A stretch of DNA of 64,000 nucleotides from Stutzerimonas kunmingensis (GCF_014764705.1 NZ_JACXXG010000019.1:21895-85894); one strand, 5' to 3'; shown: positions 16,891 through 26,688, numbered from the stretch's first letter. Numbers and translations are program-made. Notes: a model not told the origin generated them from the sequence alone.

Positions 16891-18054
16891 ATGGACGAAT
16901 TCGAAGCCATCCGACCCTACGCCGACGCCGAAGTACCGCTAGTCATGGCGCGCCTGTTCGCCGATCGCGAGTTTCTCGACATTCTGGCGCACTTCCGTTT
17001 TCCGCGGCTGGCCGACAGCATGGGCTGGCTGATCAAGCCAGTCATCTCGCGGCGGTTGCGCAAACAGTTCGCCAGTATCCGCACGGTGGATGCACTGCAG
17101 CACAAGATCGAAGCTTACATCGACCGCACCATCGAACGTGCTACCGACGGCGTCACCTTTACCGGGCTCGAGCAGCTTCAGCAGGGCCGAGCCTATCTGT
17201 TCCTGGCCAACCACCGCGACATCGTCATGGACCCGGCGTTCGTCAACTATGCGGTCTATCAGGCCGGCATCCGCACCCCGCGCATCGCCATCGGCGACAA
17301 CCTGCTGCAGCGCCCCTTCGTCAGCGACCTGATGCGTCTGAACAAGAGCTTCATCGTGCGCCGTTCCATCAGCGGTCGGCGCGAGAAACTGGCGGCTTAC
17401 CAGGTGCTGTCGGCGTACATCAACCATTCGATCCGCAACGATGGCGAGTCGGTGTGGATCGCCCAGGCCGAAGGGCGCGCGAAGGATGGGGACGACCGCA
17501 CCGATTCGGCGATCCTCAAGATGCTGCACATGAGCCGCAAGGACGAGGCGTTCGCGGACGCACTGGCGGCACTGCGCCCGGTGCCGGTGGCGATCAGCTA
17601 TGAATACGACCCATGCGACCAGGCCAAGGCCCGCGAGCTATACATCCGCGCCACCACCGGCACCTATACCAAGGCACCGGGCGAGGACGACGCGAGCATT
17701 GCCCTGGGCATCACCGGCTACAAGGGACGCGTGCACATCGCCTTCGGCACGCCCATGGAGCGCGCGCCCGAAGATTCCAAGCAGATGGCCCTGGCGCTGG
17801 ATCGGCAGATTCTCGGCAGCTATCGGCTGTTCCCGGTGCACTACCTCGCGTACCGGCTCTGGGACGACCGTGATCCGGATATCCAGGTGCCCAGTGCCGC
17901 CGAGCTGTTCAGTCGCGAGGAAGTGGAGCGCGCCGAAGCCGAATGGAGCAAGCGTCTGGCCGCCTGCCCAAGCGTGCAGCAGCCCTATCTGATTCAGCAG
18001 TACGCCATGCCGGTGCGCAATCAGTACCGGCTCAACGCCGGTCTGGAACCCTGA
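16891..18054 (+). CDS. 1-acyl-glycerol-3-phosphate acyltransferase-like protein (PlsC superfamily)
   Basis: A 387-residue membrane-associated acyltransferase. The catalytic H-x4-D motif appears as ANHRDIVMD (about residues 110), and a second block FIVRRSISGRREKL resembles the substrate-binding motif. Homologues are often mislabelled as cytochrome c oxidase proteins. The reaction should be acyl transfer to a glycerophospholipid precursor, but the acceptor is not known. The start is placed at 16891, four bases after GAGAG. An upstream in-frame ATG at 16801 lacks a ribosome site. A long leader (about 16680-16890) precedes it. Confidence 0.78.
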   Translation: MDEFEAIRPYADAEVPLVMARLFADREFLDILAHFRFPRLADSMGWLIKPVISRRLRKQFASIRTVDALQHKIEAYIDRTIERATDGVTFTGLEQLQQGRAYLFLANHRDIVMDPAFVNYAVYQAGIRTPRIAIGDNLLQRPFVSDLMRLNKSFIVRRSISGRREKLAAYQVLSAYINHSIRNDGESVWIAQAEGRAKDGDDRTDSAILKMLHMSRKDEAFADALAALRPVPVAISYEYDPCDQAKARELYIRATTGTYTKAPGEDDASIALGITGYKGRVHIAFGTPMERAPEDSKQMALALDRQILGSYRLFPVHYLAYRLWDDRDPDIQVPSAAELFSREEVERAEAEWSKRLAACPSVQQPYLIQQYAMPVRNQYRLNAGLEP

Positions 18055-18062
18055 ACCCGAAA

Positions 18063-18088
18063 GGCCCGCAGTACCTGATCCGCGGGCC
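18063..18088. terminator. hairpin between convergent genes
   Basis: A 7-bp inverted repeat GGCCCGC / GCGGGCC with a 12-base loop lies just past the acyltransferase stop and just before the stop of the small convergent membrane gene. There is no T run longer than two bases, so it is a plausible but weak shared terminator. Confidence 0.4.
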
Positions 18089-18110
18089 CTTCAGCGAATC
18101 GAAAACACGT

Positions 18111-18383
18111 TCAGAGCAGCCGTGAGGCCATCGACAGCCCCAGGCCGAGCAGCAGTCCAGCCCCGCCTACCCTGTTGAACAGCTGATTGACGCGCTGAGT
18201 CGCGCCATCGCTCGTCGACGCCGTTTCCAGTGCGGAAGCGACCAGCGGCCGCCGCAGGGCGCGTGTCTCTCGCCAATGCGTCGCCAGTAGCAACCAGCCG
18301 CCGCATAGCGCGCACAGCAGCGCCAGCCCGTTGAGAAGCAATGCTGGGGCGATCACCAGCCCCGACTGCGCATGTAACACCAT
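18111..18383 (-). CDS. small membrane protein of unknown function
   Basis: A 90-residue protein with a hydrophobic segment near residues 10-34 and a second weaker one near the C-terminus (AGLLLGLGLSMA), separated by a charged loop. It has no recognised domain. The upstream ATG at 18423 belongs to another frame, and this frame has the membrane pattern. It lies convergent to the acyltransferase gene and is likely a single-gene unit. It could also be a spurious frame, but the coherent two-helix pattern argues for a real gene. Confidence 0.6.
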   Translation of the reverse strand: MVLHAQSGLVIAPALLLNGLALLCALCGGWLLLATHWRETRALRRPLVASALETASTSDGATQRVNQLFNRVGGAGLLLGLGLSMASRLL

Positions 18384-18759
18384 CCAGATTTTCCTCTCTT
18401 CGAAGTCGCCCAGGCAGCCGCATAGTGTATCCAGACGCCCGCCAGGATTCCGAATTCCCCGACGGAGCGATGTCAGCTCTGCACCATTATCAGGCCAGCT
18501 TATGACGCGCTCTTCACCGGTCGGCCTTGACTAAAGGTCGGGCGCGCCGTCACCCTCGGCATACCTCGAAACGGCGAAATAGAGCCTGTGCGGGGGCGGC
18601 AGCCAAATGCGATAACGGTCGATGGACAAGCATCCCTTTCCATCGAGCGGTTATCCGCAACCCAGGCGCTGCAGGCACAGCTCTTCAGGCCGAATCACAT
18701 GGCGCAGCAGCAGCGAGCGCCACGGGGAATCAGCTATTCAGAAATGACAGGACGAGATA
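18384..18759. other. intergenic region before the DUF1329 gene
   Basis: About 375 bp without a convincing gene. Short open frames here lack ribosome sites and codon character. It must hold the divergent promoters of the small membrane gene and the DUF1329 gene. I see no clear operator. Confidence 0.5.
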
Positions 18760-20121
18760 ATGAAAATAACAATGTTCACAACCGGAGCGCTCACGCTTTC
18801 ACTGCTGGCCAGTAACGTCATGGCTGCGGTGTCCGAAACCGAGGCGGCCCGCCTCGGCAACGAACTGACGCCGATCGGCGCGGAGAAGTCCGGCAACGCT
18901 GCAGGTACCATTCCGGCCTGGACCGGCGGACTGGCTCAGGACGCTGCGGCGGTGACGCCAGACGGTTTCGTCGGCGACCCTTACGCCAGCGACAAGCCGA
19001 AGTTCACCATCACGGCGCAGAACTACGAGCAGTACAAGGACAACCTGACGCCTGGGCAGATCGCCATGCTCAAGCGCTATCCGGACAGCTACCGCCTGCC
19101 GGTCTACGAGACACGCCGCAGCGCGGCCATGCCCCAGCATGTCTATGACGCCGCCGCGCGCAATGCCACGCAGACCAACATGGTCCGCGGCGGCAATGGC
19201 CTGGAAAACTTCGAGAAGGCCGTCGCCTTCCCGATTCCCAAGGACGGCCTGGAAGTCGCCTGGAACCACATCACCCGCTACCGCGGCGGCTCGGCGCGGC
19301 GCGTCGTCGCCCAGGCCACGCCACAGGTGAACGGCAGCTTCAGCCTGGTTAAGTTCGTCGACGAGGTGGTCTATACCGACACCCTGACCGACTACAACCC
19401 CGATAAGCATGGCAACGTGCTGTTCTACTTCAAGCAGCAGGTCACCGAGCCGTCCCGCCTGGCCGGCAACGTGCTGCTGGTACACGAGACCCTCGACCAG
19501 GTGAAGGAACCGCGCATGGCGTGGATCTACAACGCCGGCCAGCGGCGTGTACGCCGCGCCCCGCAGGTCGCCTATGACGGCCCGGGCACTGCAGCCGACG
19601 GTCTGCGCACATCCGACAACCTGGACATGTTCAACGGTGCGCCGGACCGCTACGACTGGAAGCTGATCGGCAAGAAAGAGGTGTACATCCCCTACAACTC
19701 CTACCGCCTGGATTCGCCCGAGCTGAAGTACGAAGACATCGTCAAGGCCGGCCATATCAATCAGGACCTGACCCGCTACGAGCTGCACCGCGTATGGGAA
19801 GTGGAAGCCACGCTGAAGTCGGGTGAGCGCCACATCTATGCCAAGCGCCACTTCTTCATCGACGAAGACACCTGGCAAGCTGCGGTGATCGACCATTACG
19901 ACGGCCGCAACCAGCTGTGGCGAGTAGCCGAGGCACACAGTCTGTACTTCTACAACGTGCAGGTTCCGCTGTACTCGATGGAGACCCTGTACGACCTCAT
20001 CTCTGGCCGCTATCTGGTCATGGGCATGAAGAACGAAGAGAAGAACCCCTACACCTACAACTACAAGGCCAACTCCAACCAGTACACCCCGGCTGCGCTG
20101 CGCAACTCCGGCGTTCGCTGA
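18760..20121 (+). CDS. DUF1329 domain-containing secreted protein
   Basis: A 453-residue periplasmic or outer-membrane-associated protein. A Sec signal peptide (residues 1-22, ending VMAA) is followed by a single DUF1329 domain. That domain is rich in Tyr/Asn/Trp and in beta-strand-like repeats such as TFTYKW-style segments and YDRKLIGKKEVY-like blocks. DUF1329 proteins resemble LolA/LolB-like lipid-binding folds and often accompany outer-membrane transporters, but the function is not settled. The ATG at 18760 is preceded by AGGACGAG. A strong terminator lies just downstream, so it forms its own transcript. Confidence 0.88.
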   Translation: MKITMFTTGALTLSLLASNVMAAVSETEAARLGNELTPIGAEKSGNAAGTIPAWTGGLAQDAAAVTPDGFVGDPYASDKPKFTITAQNYEQYKDNLTPGQIAMLKRYPDSYRLPVYETRRSAAMPQHVYDAAARNATQTNMVRGGNGLENFEKAVAFPIPKDGLEVAWNHITRYRGGSARRVVAQATPQVNGSFSLVKFVDEVVYTDTLTDYNPDKHGNVLFYFKQQVTEPSRLAGNVLLVHETLDQVKEPRMAWIYNAGQRRVRRAPQVAYDGPGTAADGLRTSDNLDMFNGAPDRYDWKLIGKKEVYIPYNSYRLDSPELKYEDIVKAGHINQDLTRYELHRVWEVEATLKSGERHIYAKRHFFIDEDTWQAAVIDHYDGRNQLWRVAEAHSLYFYNVQVPLYSMETLYDLISGRYLVMGMKNEEKNPYTYNYKANSNQYTPAALRNSGVR

Positions 20122-20139
20122 TTCGACTGGCTGCACTCG

Positions 20140-20166
20140 ACGCCCCGCTGATCGCGGGGCGTTTTC
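20140..20166 (+). terminator. Rho-independent terminator of the DUF1329 gene
   Basis: A 9-bp perfect stem ACGCCCCGC / GCGGGGCGT with a 5-base loop is followed by TTTCGTTT, about 18 bp past the stop codon. Confidence 0.9.
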
Positions 20167-20189
20167 GTTTACGCCCCGTGAAAACGAAG

Positions 20190-20221
20190 AAACCCTGCCA
20201 GGCGGGGCCATGGCAGGGTTT
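20190..20221 (-). terminator. Rho-independent terminator of the YajG-like gene
   Basis: An 11-bp perfect stem AAACCCTGCCA / TGGCAGGGTTT with a 10-base loop. On the minus strand it is followed by TTCTTCGTTTTC, placing it 42 bp past the lipoprotein stop. Confidence 0.85.
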
Positions 20222-20262
20222 CGGATCGGCAGGACCGGCGAGTCGTGCGTATCGCTGGCGAC

Positions 20263-20847
20263 TTACTCGGCTAGCAGGCGACCGATGTTGTCGTCGCGGA
20301 AGACGCGGGTCAGCGCATCGCTCAACACATCGGTGACCAGCTTGGTGTTGGTCTGCTCGTTCGGCGCCATGCCGAAACGCTGGTTCAGCGAGGCACCATA
20401 GCGGCCGTTGTAGCGTTTACCGGCGTTCTGCACTTCGATCTTCAGCGTCGCGCCAATATTGGCCTCGGTCACGTACAGGCCTTCTTTCGGCGACTGGTAC
20501 TTCAGCTCCGCGAGGGTCAGGGTCAGCTGCGGCGCGTTGTAGGCGTTGGGCGACGGGGTGAAGCCGAGCAGGCGCACCGCCGCTTCGGTCTGAGCCTGCA
20601 GCTTGGGTATGACCTTGGCACTTGGCACGATCACCGCGCTGGTTTCCGGGTAAAGGCCGCCGCGGGTGCCAAGCGTCGGCGAGGGGCGCGCATCGACCAC
20701 GCGCACGACGACCGGCTGGCCCTGGCCGACAGGATTGATGGTGCCATTGAGTTTGGGGTTCGGATCGAGCTGCTGCGGGCTGTGGGCACAGCCTACGAGA
20801 CTCATTCCAAGAACGGTGACAAAACCGAACAACAGGCGTTGCAGCAT
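20263..20847 (-). CDS. YajG-family lipoprotein
   Basis: A 194-residue predicted lipoprotein with lipobox SLVGC (Cys20). The body matches the YajG pattern: VVVRVVDARPSPTLGTRGG followed by a beta-rich domain. Family members are small outer-membrane-bound lipoproteins of unclear role. The ATG at 20847 has GGAGAAAAC just upstream. It stands alone between two terminators and is convergent with the DUF1329 gene. Confidence 0.88.
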   Translation of the reverse strand: MLQRLLFGFVTVLGMSLVGCAHSPQQLDPNPKLNGTINPVGQGQPVVVRVVDARPSPTLGTRGGLYPETSAVIVPSAKVIPKLQAQTEAAVRLLGFTPSPNAYNAPQLTLTLAELKYQSPKEGLYVTEANIGATLKIEVQNAGKRYNGRYGASLNQRFGMAPNEQTNTKLVTDVLSDALTRVFRDDNIGRLLAE

Positions 20848-21015
20848 GCTGTTTTCTCCAGGTTAGGGGGCGACGAGTGCGGCGCAGTATACCCAGCGGT
20901 GCGACGCGCCGACAGTGATGCGATTCAGACCGATGGCAGTGCTGCGCCGTTCATTTAATGCGGCTGTCATAGAGCCCTGCGATAAGGGAGCATCTCTTCG
21001 CCAGGAGTGAAACCC

Positions 21016-21207
21016 ATGCGCCAGATCCTTTCGCTGCTGCGCCGCCGCAAGCCCCGTCATTTCGCCCTGCTCGACGAACAGGGGCGCTGCCGCATGCTGC
21101 TGAGCAGTGCCGGCCGGCCCGATGGCGCGAACTGGGTGGAGGTCGAGGAAGCGCGTCTGAGCTGGATTGGCCAGCATCTTCCCACCGACTGCGAACGCGC
21201 GGCCTGA
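21016..21207 (+). CDS. conserved small hypothetical protein
   Basis: A 63-residue basic protein starting MRQILSLLRRRKPRHFALLDEQGRC. No domain is recognised. Support for a real gene comes from an AGGAG eight bases before the ATG, codon use like its neighbours, and a strong terminator right after. The GTG at 21007 could extend it by three codons but would overlap the ribosome site. It lies in the 470-bp stretch between yajG-like and mqo genes, transcribed away from the first and towards the second. Confidence 0.7.
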   Translation: MRQILSLLRRRKPRHFALLDEQGRCRMLLSSAGRPDGANWVEVEEARLSWIGQHLPTDCERAA

Positions 21208-21237
21208 GCGGCAACAGGCGCTTTGTTCAGGGCACAA

Positions 21238-21267
21238 AAAAGCCCCGCAGGTTCGTACGGGGCTTTT
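21238..21267. terminator. bidirectional terminator between the small gene and mqo
   Basis: A 10-bp perfect stem AAAAGCCCCG / CGGGGCTTTT with a 10-base loop. A-runs on one side and T-runs on the other let it act for both convergent transcripts. Confidence 0.9.
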
Positions 21268-21293
21268 CGTTCGAGCCGGGACTGGCCTGCTGG

Positions 21294-22784
21294 TCAGTAC
21301 TCCAGGCCCAGGCGCTTGTCGGCCATTTCGCTGATTTCGCGGTAGGCTGCTGCGTCGTTCTGCAGTGTGGTTTCGCGAGCCGGGAACATTTCCTGCAGCT
21401 TGCTGGACCAGGCCTGCGAACGGTACTGCTCGGGGAAGCAGCGCTCGAGCAGGTCGAGCATGATCGAAACGGTCACCGAAGCACCCGGCGAAGCGCCGAG
21501 CAGCGCGGCGATGGTGCCGTCTTTCGCCGCGACTAGTTCGGTGCCGAACTGCAGGATGCCACCCTTCTTCGGGTCCTTCTTGATGATCTGTACGCGCTGA
21601 CCGGCGATCTCCAGACGCCAGTCCTCGGCCTTGGCCTCGGGATAGAAACCACGCAGGGTTTCCAGGCGATCCTCCATGGACTGCATCACTTCCTTGATCA
21701 GGTAGCGGGTCAGGTCCATGTTGTCGCGTGCCACGGCCATCATCGGGCCGATGTTGCTCGGCCGAATCGACAGCGGCAGGTCCATGAACGAACCGCGCTT
21801 GAGGAACTTGGTGGTGAAGCCGGCGTAGGGCCCGAACAGCAGGGACTTCTTGCCGTCGACGACACGGGTGTCCAGGTGCGGTACGGACATCGGCGGCGCG
21901 CCGACCGCTGCCAGGCTGTAGACCTTGGCCTGGTGCTGCTTGACGATTTCCGGGTTGTCGCAGCGCAGCCACTGACCGCTGACCGGGAAGCCGCCGAAGC
22001 CCTTGCCTTCGTCGATACCGGACATCTGCAGCAGCGGCAGCGCAGCGCCACCGGCGCCGAGGAAGACGAAGCCGGATTGCACCTGGCGCGATTCGCCGGT
22101 GCGAGTGTTCTTGATGTCGACTTTCCAGCCGCTGGCTGTACGGTCGAGACCGGTGACCTTCTGGTTGTAGGACACCTTGACCCCAGCACTGCGCGACAGA
22201 TAGCCGAGCAGTTGGCTGGTAACCGCACCGAAATTGACGTCGGTACCGTTCATGGCGCGAGTTGCAGCGATAGGCTCGTCGGCGGCGCGGCCCGGCATCA
22301 TCAGCGGCATCCACTCGGCCAGAGTCGCGCGATCCTCGCTGTACTCCATGTCAGCGAAGGCATGATGGGCCTTCAGCGCATCGAAGCGACGCTTGAGATA
22401 GTCGATGTTCTTGCTGCCGCGCACGAAGCTCAGATGCGGAACAGCATTGATGAAATCACGCGGGGAACCGAAACCTTCACGGTCAGCGAGGTAGGCCCAG
22501 AACTGCTTGGAGACCTCGAACTGGGTGTTGATCAGCACGGCCTTCTTGATGTCGATTGCGCCATCTTTGCTGTCGGGCGTGTAGTTCAGCTCGCAGAGCC
22601 CGGCGTGACCGGTACCGGCATTGTTCCACGGATTGGAGCTTTCGATGGCCCCGGATTCCTGCAGCTCGACGATTTCCAGCTTGATATTGGGATCGAGTTC
22701 CTTGAGCAGTACCGCGAGGGTCGCACTCATGATGCCGGCTCCCACCAGCACCATATCCACTGCTTCGCTATCGTGTTGCGTCAT
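21294..22784 (-). CDS. mqo: malate:quinone oxidoreductase
   Basis: A 496-residue FAD-dependent peripheral membrane enzyme that oxidises malate to oxaloacetate and passes electrons to quinone, bypassing NAD-linked malate dehydrogenase. The dinucleotide-binding motif [13 protein letters not shown] is at residues 12-24. The Mqo signatures [20 protein letters not shown] and [12 protein letters not shown] follow. The start at 22784 (MTQHDSEAV) follows TGGAG; an in-frame ATG seven codons upstream is less likely. In Pseudomonas an mqoB gene sits beside a small conserved gene like the one found next here, supporting that assignment. Full length for the family. Confidence 0.95.
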   Translation of the reverse strand: MTQHDSEAVDMVLVGAGIMSATLAVLLKELDPNIKLEIVELQESGAIESSNPWNNAGTGHAGLCELNYTPDSKDGAIDIKKAVLINTQFEVSKQFWAYLADREGFGSPRDFINAVPHLSFVRGSKNIDYLKRRFDALKAHHAFADMEYSEDRATLAEWMPLMMPGRAADEPIAATRAMNGTDVNFGAVTSQLLGYLSRSAGVKVSYNQKVTGLDRTASGWKVDIKNTRTGESRQVQSGFVFLGAGGAALPLLQMSGIDEGKGFGGFPVSGQWLRCDNPEIVKQHQAKVYSLAAVGAPPMSVPHLDTRVVDGKKSLLFGPYAGFTTKFLKRGSFMDLPLSIRPSNIGPMMAVARDNMDLTRYLIKEVMQSMEDRLETLRGFYPEAKAEDWRLEIAGQRVQIIKKDPKKGGILQFGTELVAAKDGTIAALLGASPGASVTVSIMLDLLERCFPEQYRSQAWSSKLQEMFPARETTLQNDAAAYREISEMADKRLGLEY

Positions 22785-23127
22785 CAACGCGTTCTCCAGA
22801 ATCACAGCATTAAACTGTCGAGACCGCAGTACGCGGCCCCGTAAAACCCACCAGCCAGACGGTCAGGAACGGAGCATGTGCCTGGACCGCTGCTCGGGAA
22901 CATGTGCCCGAGAACAGGAAGCCAGAGGCTGCCTGCCAGCTGTCGGAAGGGCGGCTTTTGGCCTCCTTCCTCTCGCTGCGATCCATCCGGAGCGGGCCTG
23001 GCCCAGTGCTCGACGGTGGACGCTGCGAGGAAAACGATTGCGAATCATGTTGCCGAAGCCAGCCGCAACCTTCGCCGCTGGCAGCGGACTGTGCCGATGC
23101 ATTCGATACGAAACGGCGGCCCTCAGT
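22785..23127. other. intergenic region upstream of mqo
   Basis: About 340 bp between the mqo start and the stop of the ankyrin-like gene. A small hairpin CTCGGG / CCCGAG (22893-22912) lacks a T run. A loose GATT-GCG-AATC palindrome (about 23037-23047) recalls a Fur-type site but is too weak to call. I see no gene here. Confidence 0.5.
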
Positions 23128-23415
23128 TCAGCCGCGCATGGCCTCGATCAGTTCGATATAGGGCCTGGCCTGACGCTGCTTGGCGACCAGATCGATAAAG
23201 CTCTGCCCTTGGCTATCCCGGGCATCGAGGTCGTAGCCGGCGGCCACGAAGAAGCCGAGAAAGCGCTCGAAATCATCAATGCGCAGGCCGCGATAGGCCT
23301 TGATCAGCTTGTGCAGCGAAGGGGGGGTATCGTCAGCCGGTTCAGGCTGAAGAAACAGCTTGATCGACTCATCCGCGATCTCGTCGCCAATCACCTGCTT
23401 CTTGTCTTTACGCAT
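23128..23415 (-). CDS. PA4642-like conserved hypothetical protein with an ankyrin-like repeat
   Basis: A 95-residue cytoplasmic protein starting MRKDKKQVIGDEIADESIK. The C-terminal half, GYDLDARDSQGQSFIDLVAKQ, reads like one ankyrin repeat. The function is unknown. In Pseudomonas aeruginosa a similar short protein is encoded near mqoB, which matches this location; this is from memory of the locus and not an alignment. The ATG at 23415 is chosen over the upstream 23475 start because the conserved sequence begins there and the leading residues look like intergenic sequence. Confidence 0.75.
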   Translation of the reverse strand: MRKDKKQVIGDEIADESIKLFLQPEPADDTPPSLHKLIKAYRGLRIDDFERFLGFFVAAGYDLDARDSQGQSFIDLVAKQRQARPYIELIEAMRG

Positions 23416-23607
23416 GCCGCCTCCGGTCCACGGGGTCTCACGGGGGCGGCAGTTTACTCCTCGCAGGCGACGCACTCAACGCGCCAGGCCGGCTTGCGAC
23501 CAAGGTCGTACATCGCCGCCTCGGTATACCGGGCGATCTTTCAGCACAAATAACAAGAGCTGCCCGCGCTTATAATGGCGCCTTCGCCTACAAGGAGCGT
23601 CCCAGGC

Positions 23608-25338
23608 ATGAAGCTTCCCCCACTGTTTGCCGCCTGGCATCAGGTCCTGCGTCTGGGCTACGGTGCCCGCGCACTGCGCGGCGATATCAGCGCCGGCCTG
23701 ACGGTCGGCATCATCGCCATCCCGCTGGCCATGGCTCTGGCGATCGCCGTTGGCGTGGCGCCACAGCACGGCCTCTACACCGTACTGATCGCCGCGCCAC
23801 TGATCGCGCTGACCGGGGGATCGCGCTTCAATGTCTCCGGGCCGACAGCGGCTTTCGTGGTGATCCTGTTGCCGATCACCCAGCAGTTCGGCCTTGGCGG
23901 CCTGCTGCTGTGCACCATGCTCGCCGGTCTGATCCTGATCGCGCTGGGCCTGCTGCGCGCTGGACGCCTGATCGCATTCATCCCCTACCCTGTCACCCTC
24001 GGATTCACCGCGGGCATCGGCATCGTCATCGCCACTCTGCAGATCAAGGACTTGTTCGGCCTGACGCTGACCGAACAGCCACAGCACTACGTCGAGCAGG
24101 TCGGCCTGCTGCTGCGCTCGCTGCCGGGCGCCCGGCTCGGCGACGCGCTGGTGGCGGCGATCTGTCTCGCGGTGCTGATCATCTGGCCGCGCTGGGTACC
24201 GAAAGTACCCGGGCACCTGGTGGCACTGACCGTCGGTGCGCTGGCAGGTTTGCTGCTGGAATCGTCCGGATTGTCCGTGGCGACCCTTGGCGAGCGGTTC
24301 AGCTACACCCTGGACGGCATCACCCATCCGGGTATTCCACCGTTTCTCCCAGATTTCGCCTGGCCCTGGCTGCTACCCGGTCCGGATGGCCAGCCGCTGC
24401 AGCTGAGTTACGAGCTGTTCCGCGAATTGCTCGCGCCGGCGTTTGCCATCGCCATGCTCGGCGCCATCGAGTCGCTGCTTTGCGCCGTGGTCGCCGACGG
24501 CATGACCGGCAGCAACCACGAGCCCAACGGCGAGCTGATCGGCCAGGGGCTGGGCAATCTGGTCGCCCCGCTGTTCGGCGGCATCACGGCGACCGCAGCG
24601 ATCGCCCGCAGCGCCACGAATGTCCGGGCCGGGGCGTTCTCGCCGCTGGCAGCAATGATTCATGCGGGTGTGGTGCTGGTCGCAGTGCTCTGGCTGGCGC
24701 CGCTGTTCAGTTACCTGCCCATGGCGGCACTGGCGGCGTTGCTGGTGATGGTGGCCTGGAACATGAGCGAAGCACCGCACGTGATGCACGTATTGCGCAT
24801 CGCACCGCGCAGCGATGTGCTGGTGCTGCTGACCTGCCTGACACTCACCGTGCTGTTCGACATGGTGCTGGCCGTCGGGGTCGGGCTGCTGCTGGCAGCC
24901 GGGCTGTTCATAAAGCGCATGAGCGAGCTGACCGACACCACCACTCTCTCGCGCGAGCAACGGCGCATCCTCCAGGACATGCCCGAGCACGTGGCGACCT
25001 ACGCGATCCGTGGGCCGCTGTTCTTCGGCGCGGCGGAAAAGGCGCTGGGCGCCCTGCGGCGCTTCAATCCCGAGGTGAAGGTGGTGATCGTCGACATCAG
25101 CGCAGTGCCGATGCTGGACATGACCGCGCTGGCATCGCTGGAAAACGTGCTGGTGGATTACCGCCGACTGGGGGTAACGCTGATCCTGAGCGGCAGCAAT
25201 GCGCGAGTCCGCCTGAAATTGCGCCGCGCCGGCATTCACCGCCTGCAGGGGCATCTGCTGTATGTGCGCAACCTGAGTCAGGCCCGCGAGAAAGCACTAC
25301 GCCTGTTGCGCCCGGAGCCGGGCGAGGCCCCCATCTGA
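23608..25338 (+). CDS. SulP-family anion transporter with STAS domain
   Basis: A 576-residue inner-membrane transporter. The first part carries about ten to fourteen helices, starting GDISAGLTVGIIAIPLAMALAIAVG and with the SulP signature region around FNVSGPTAAFVVIL. The last ~110 residues form a STAS domain with VVIVDISAVPMLDMTALASLEN. Family members carry sulfate, bicarbonate or C4-dicarboxylates; which one applies is not clear. The ATG at 23608 follows AAGGAGCGTCCCAGGC, and the upstream in-frame ATG at 23575 is not supported. A single-gene unit, convergent with the SDR gene. Confidence 0.92.
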   Translation: MKLPPLFAAWHQVLRLGYGARALRGDISAGLTVGIIAIPLAMALAIAVGVAPQHGLYTVLIAAPLIALTGGSRFNVSGPTAAFVVILLPITQQFGLGGLLLCTMLAGLILIALGLLRAGRLIAFIPYPVTLGFTAGIGIVIATLQIKDLFGLTLTEQPQHYVEQVGLLLRSLPGARLGDALVAAICLAVLIIWPRWVPKVPGHLVALTVGALAGLLLESSGLSVATLGERFSYTLDGITHPGIPPFLPDFAWPWLLPGPDGQPLQLSYELFRELLAPAFAIAMLGAIESLLCAVVADGMTGSNHEPNGELIGQGLGNLVAPLFGGITATAAIARSATNVRAGAFSPLAAMIHAGVVLVAVLWLAPLFSYLPMAALAALLVMVAWNMSEAPHVMHVLRIAPRSDVLVLLTCLTLTVLFDMVLAVGVGLLLAAGLFIKRMSELTDTTTLSREQRRILQDMPEHVATYAIRGPLFFGAAEKALGALRRFNPEVKVVIVDISAVPMLDMTALASLENVLVDYRRLGVTLILSGSNARVRLKLRRAGIHRLQGHLLYVRNLSQAREKALRLLRPEPGEAPI

Positions 25339-25375
25339 ATGCGCTCCCGGATTGCCCGGCAGCGCAAGCCATAGG

Positions 25376-26287
25376 TCAGCCTGCGTATTTTTGCAGGTTG
25401 GCCATCATCTCCTTCAACGCTTCCATGTTGTCAGCCGGGTGCGCCGCGTTCTCGAAATTACAGATCTGCTGCCACTGCGCGGCGACATCCTCGGCATCGA
25501 AACCGGCCTTCGGATCGAAGCCGACGCCAAGGCTGCGTTCCCAGCGCACCTTGCCCATCCAGCCGCCGCCCACCTCGAACAGGCCGGAGGTTTCCTGGCA
25601 CTGCTCGCTAGCCAGATACACCACCAACGGACTCACCAGTTCGGGTTTGAGCTGCTCGAACACCTGCGGCGGTATCAGCCCCTCGGTCATCCGCGTGCCG
25701 CCGGTGGGCGCGATGGCGTTGACCAGCACGTTGTTCTTGCGCCCTTCCAGCGCCAGCGTGCGGGTCAGGCCGTACAGACCGAGCTTGGCCATGCCATAGT
25801 TCGACTGCCCGAAGTTGCCATAGATGCCGGAGGTCGAAGCGGTGAAGATCACCCTCCCGTAGTTCTGTTCGCGCATGTGCGGCCAGGCGGCACGGGTGAC
25901 CTTGTAGGCGCCCTCGACATGCACCCGATAGACCAGATCCCAGTCGGCGTCTTCCATCTTGTGGAAGGTCTTGTCGCGCAGGATGCCGGCGTTGTTCACC
26001 ACCACATCGATGCGGCCGAAGGAATCGAGGGCCTGTTGCACGATGCGATCGCCATCGGTTACTGAATCATGATTGGCGACAGCGGTACCGCCCGCCTGGC
26101 GAATTTCCTCCACCACTCGGTCGGCGGCGGAGCTGTTGGCTCCATCGCCCTGAGTGCTGCCGCCCAGATCGTTAACCACGACCTTCGCACCGTGGCGGGC
26201 GAACAGCAGCGCGTGCGCCCGCCCGAGCCCGCCGCCGGCTCCGGTCACGATCACTACCTTGTCTTCGAAGCGGATGGCATCAGTCAT
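25376..26287 (-). CDS. SDR dehydrogenase, peroxisomal multifunctional enzyme type 2-like
   Basis: A 303-residue short-chain dehydrogenase/reductase. The cofactor motif TGAGGGLGRAHA is near residues 15-26 and NNAG near 94. The catalytic Tyr-x3-Lys is in SNYGMAKLGLYG. The longer loop containing GGSTQGDGANSSAADRVVEEIR is typical of the (3R)-hydroxyacyl-CoA dehydrogenase part of multifunctional enzyme 2. It likely acts on a 3-hydroxyacyl-CoA or similar substrate with NAD(P). The substrate is not known. The ATG at 26287 is the family start. It is convergent with the SulP gene. Confidence 0.88.
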   Translation of the reverse strand: MTDAIRFEDKVVIVTGAGGGLGRAHALLFARHGAKVVVNDLGGSTQGDGANSSAADRVVEEIRQAGGTAVANHDSVTDGDRIVQQALDSFGRIDVVVNNAGILRDKTFHKMEDADWDLVYRVHVEGAYKVTRAAWPHMREQNYGRVIFTASTSGIYGNFGQSNYGMAKLGLYGLTRTLALEGRKNNVLVNAIAPTGGTRMTEGLIPPQVFEQLKPELVSPLVVYLASEQCQETSGLFEVGGGWMGKVRWERSLGVGFDPKAGFDAEDVAAQWQQICNFENAAHPADNMEALKEMMANLQKYAG

Positions 26288-26501
26288 GCGTACTCCCTCA
26301 GCGGTCTTGGATGAATTCAGGAGCGCCGAGTGTCGATCAGGCGCCGGGACCCGACAACCAACCGCCCGGAAATGAATGCCAGTGCATAAGAGTCGAGGAT
26401 GGGCTGCTCCGACGCCAATGTTCTGGACGTTTTTTATTCATACCGCCGACAGCCGTGCCATCACTGGCCCGGCGGCGTATTTGCCCAAACAACTCACAGC
26501 G

Positions 26502-26524
26502 TTATCCACAGCCATCGTGGATAA
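26502..26524. promoter_or_regulatory. DnaA-box-like inverted pair 1, 7-bp spacer
   Basis: TTATCCAC at 26502-26509 faces GTGGATAA at 26517-26524, separated by 7 bp. The first unit extends to TTATCCACA, a perfect match to the DnaA-box consensus. The second unit, read on the minus strand, is TTATCCACG with one mismatch. Confidence 0.65.
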
Positions 26525-26688
26525 CTGATGCGATCACTACCATCGTGAAACGGCACCGCACACATTGCCTATGAACGTGCGAGGCCTTCTGTTATGCGGC
26601 CTGTGGTCGCATCAAGCGGGACTGAGCAAAAAACGCACATACTGCTGGAAGTCCCGCGCCGCTTCGCCTGGAGCAGACCTTCCCAAGG

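Noticed and set aside
18799..20211. Minus-strand ORF of 470 codons across the DUF1329 gene
   Set aside because: It is an antisense shadow and covers the terminator and intergenic hairpins.
23037..23047. Fur-box-like palindrome upstream of mqo
   Set aside because: It matches only part of the 19-bp consensus and is distant from both start codons.
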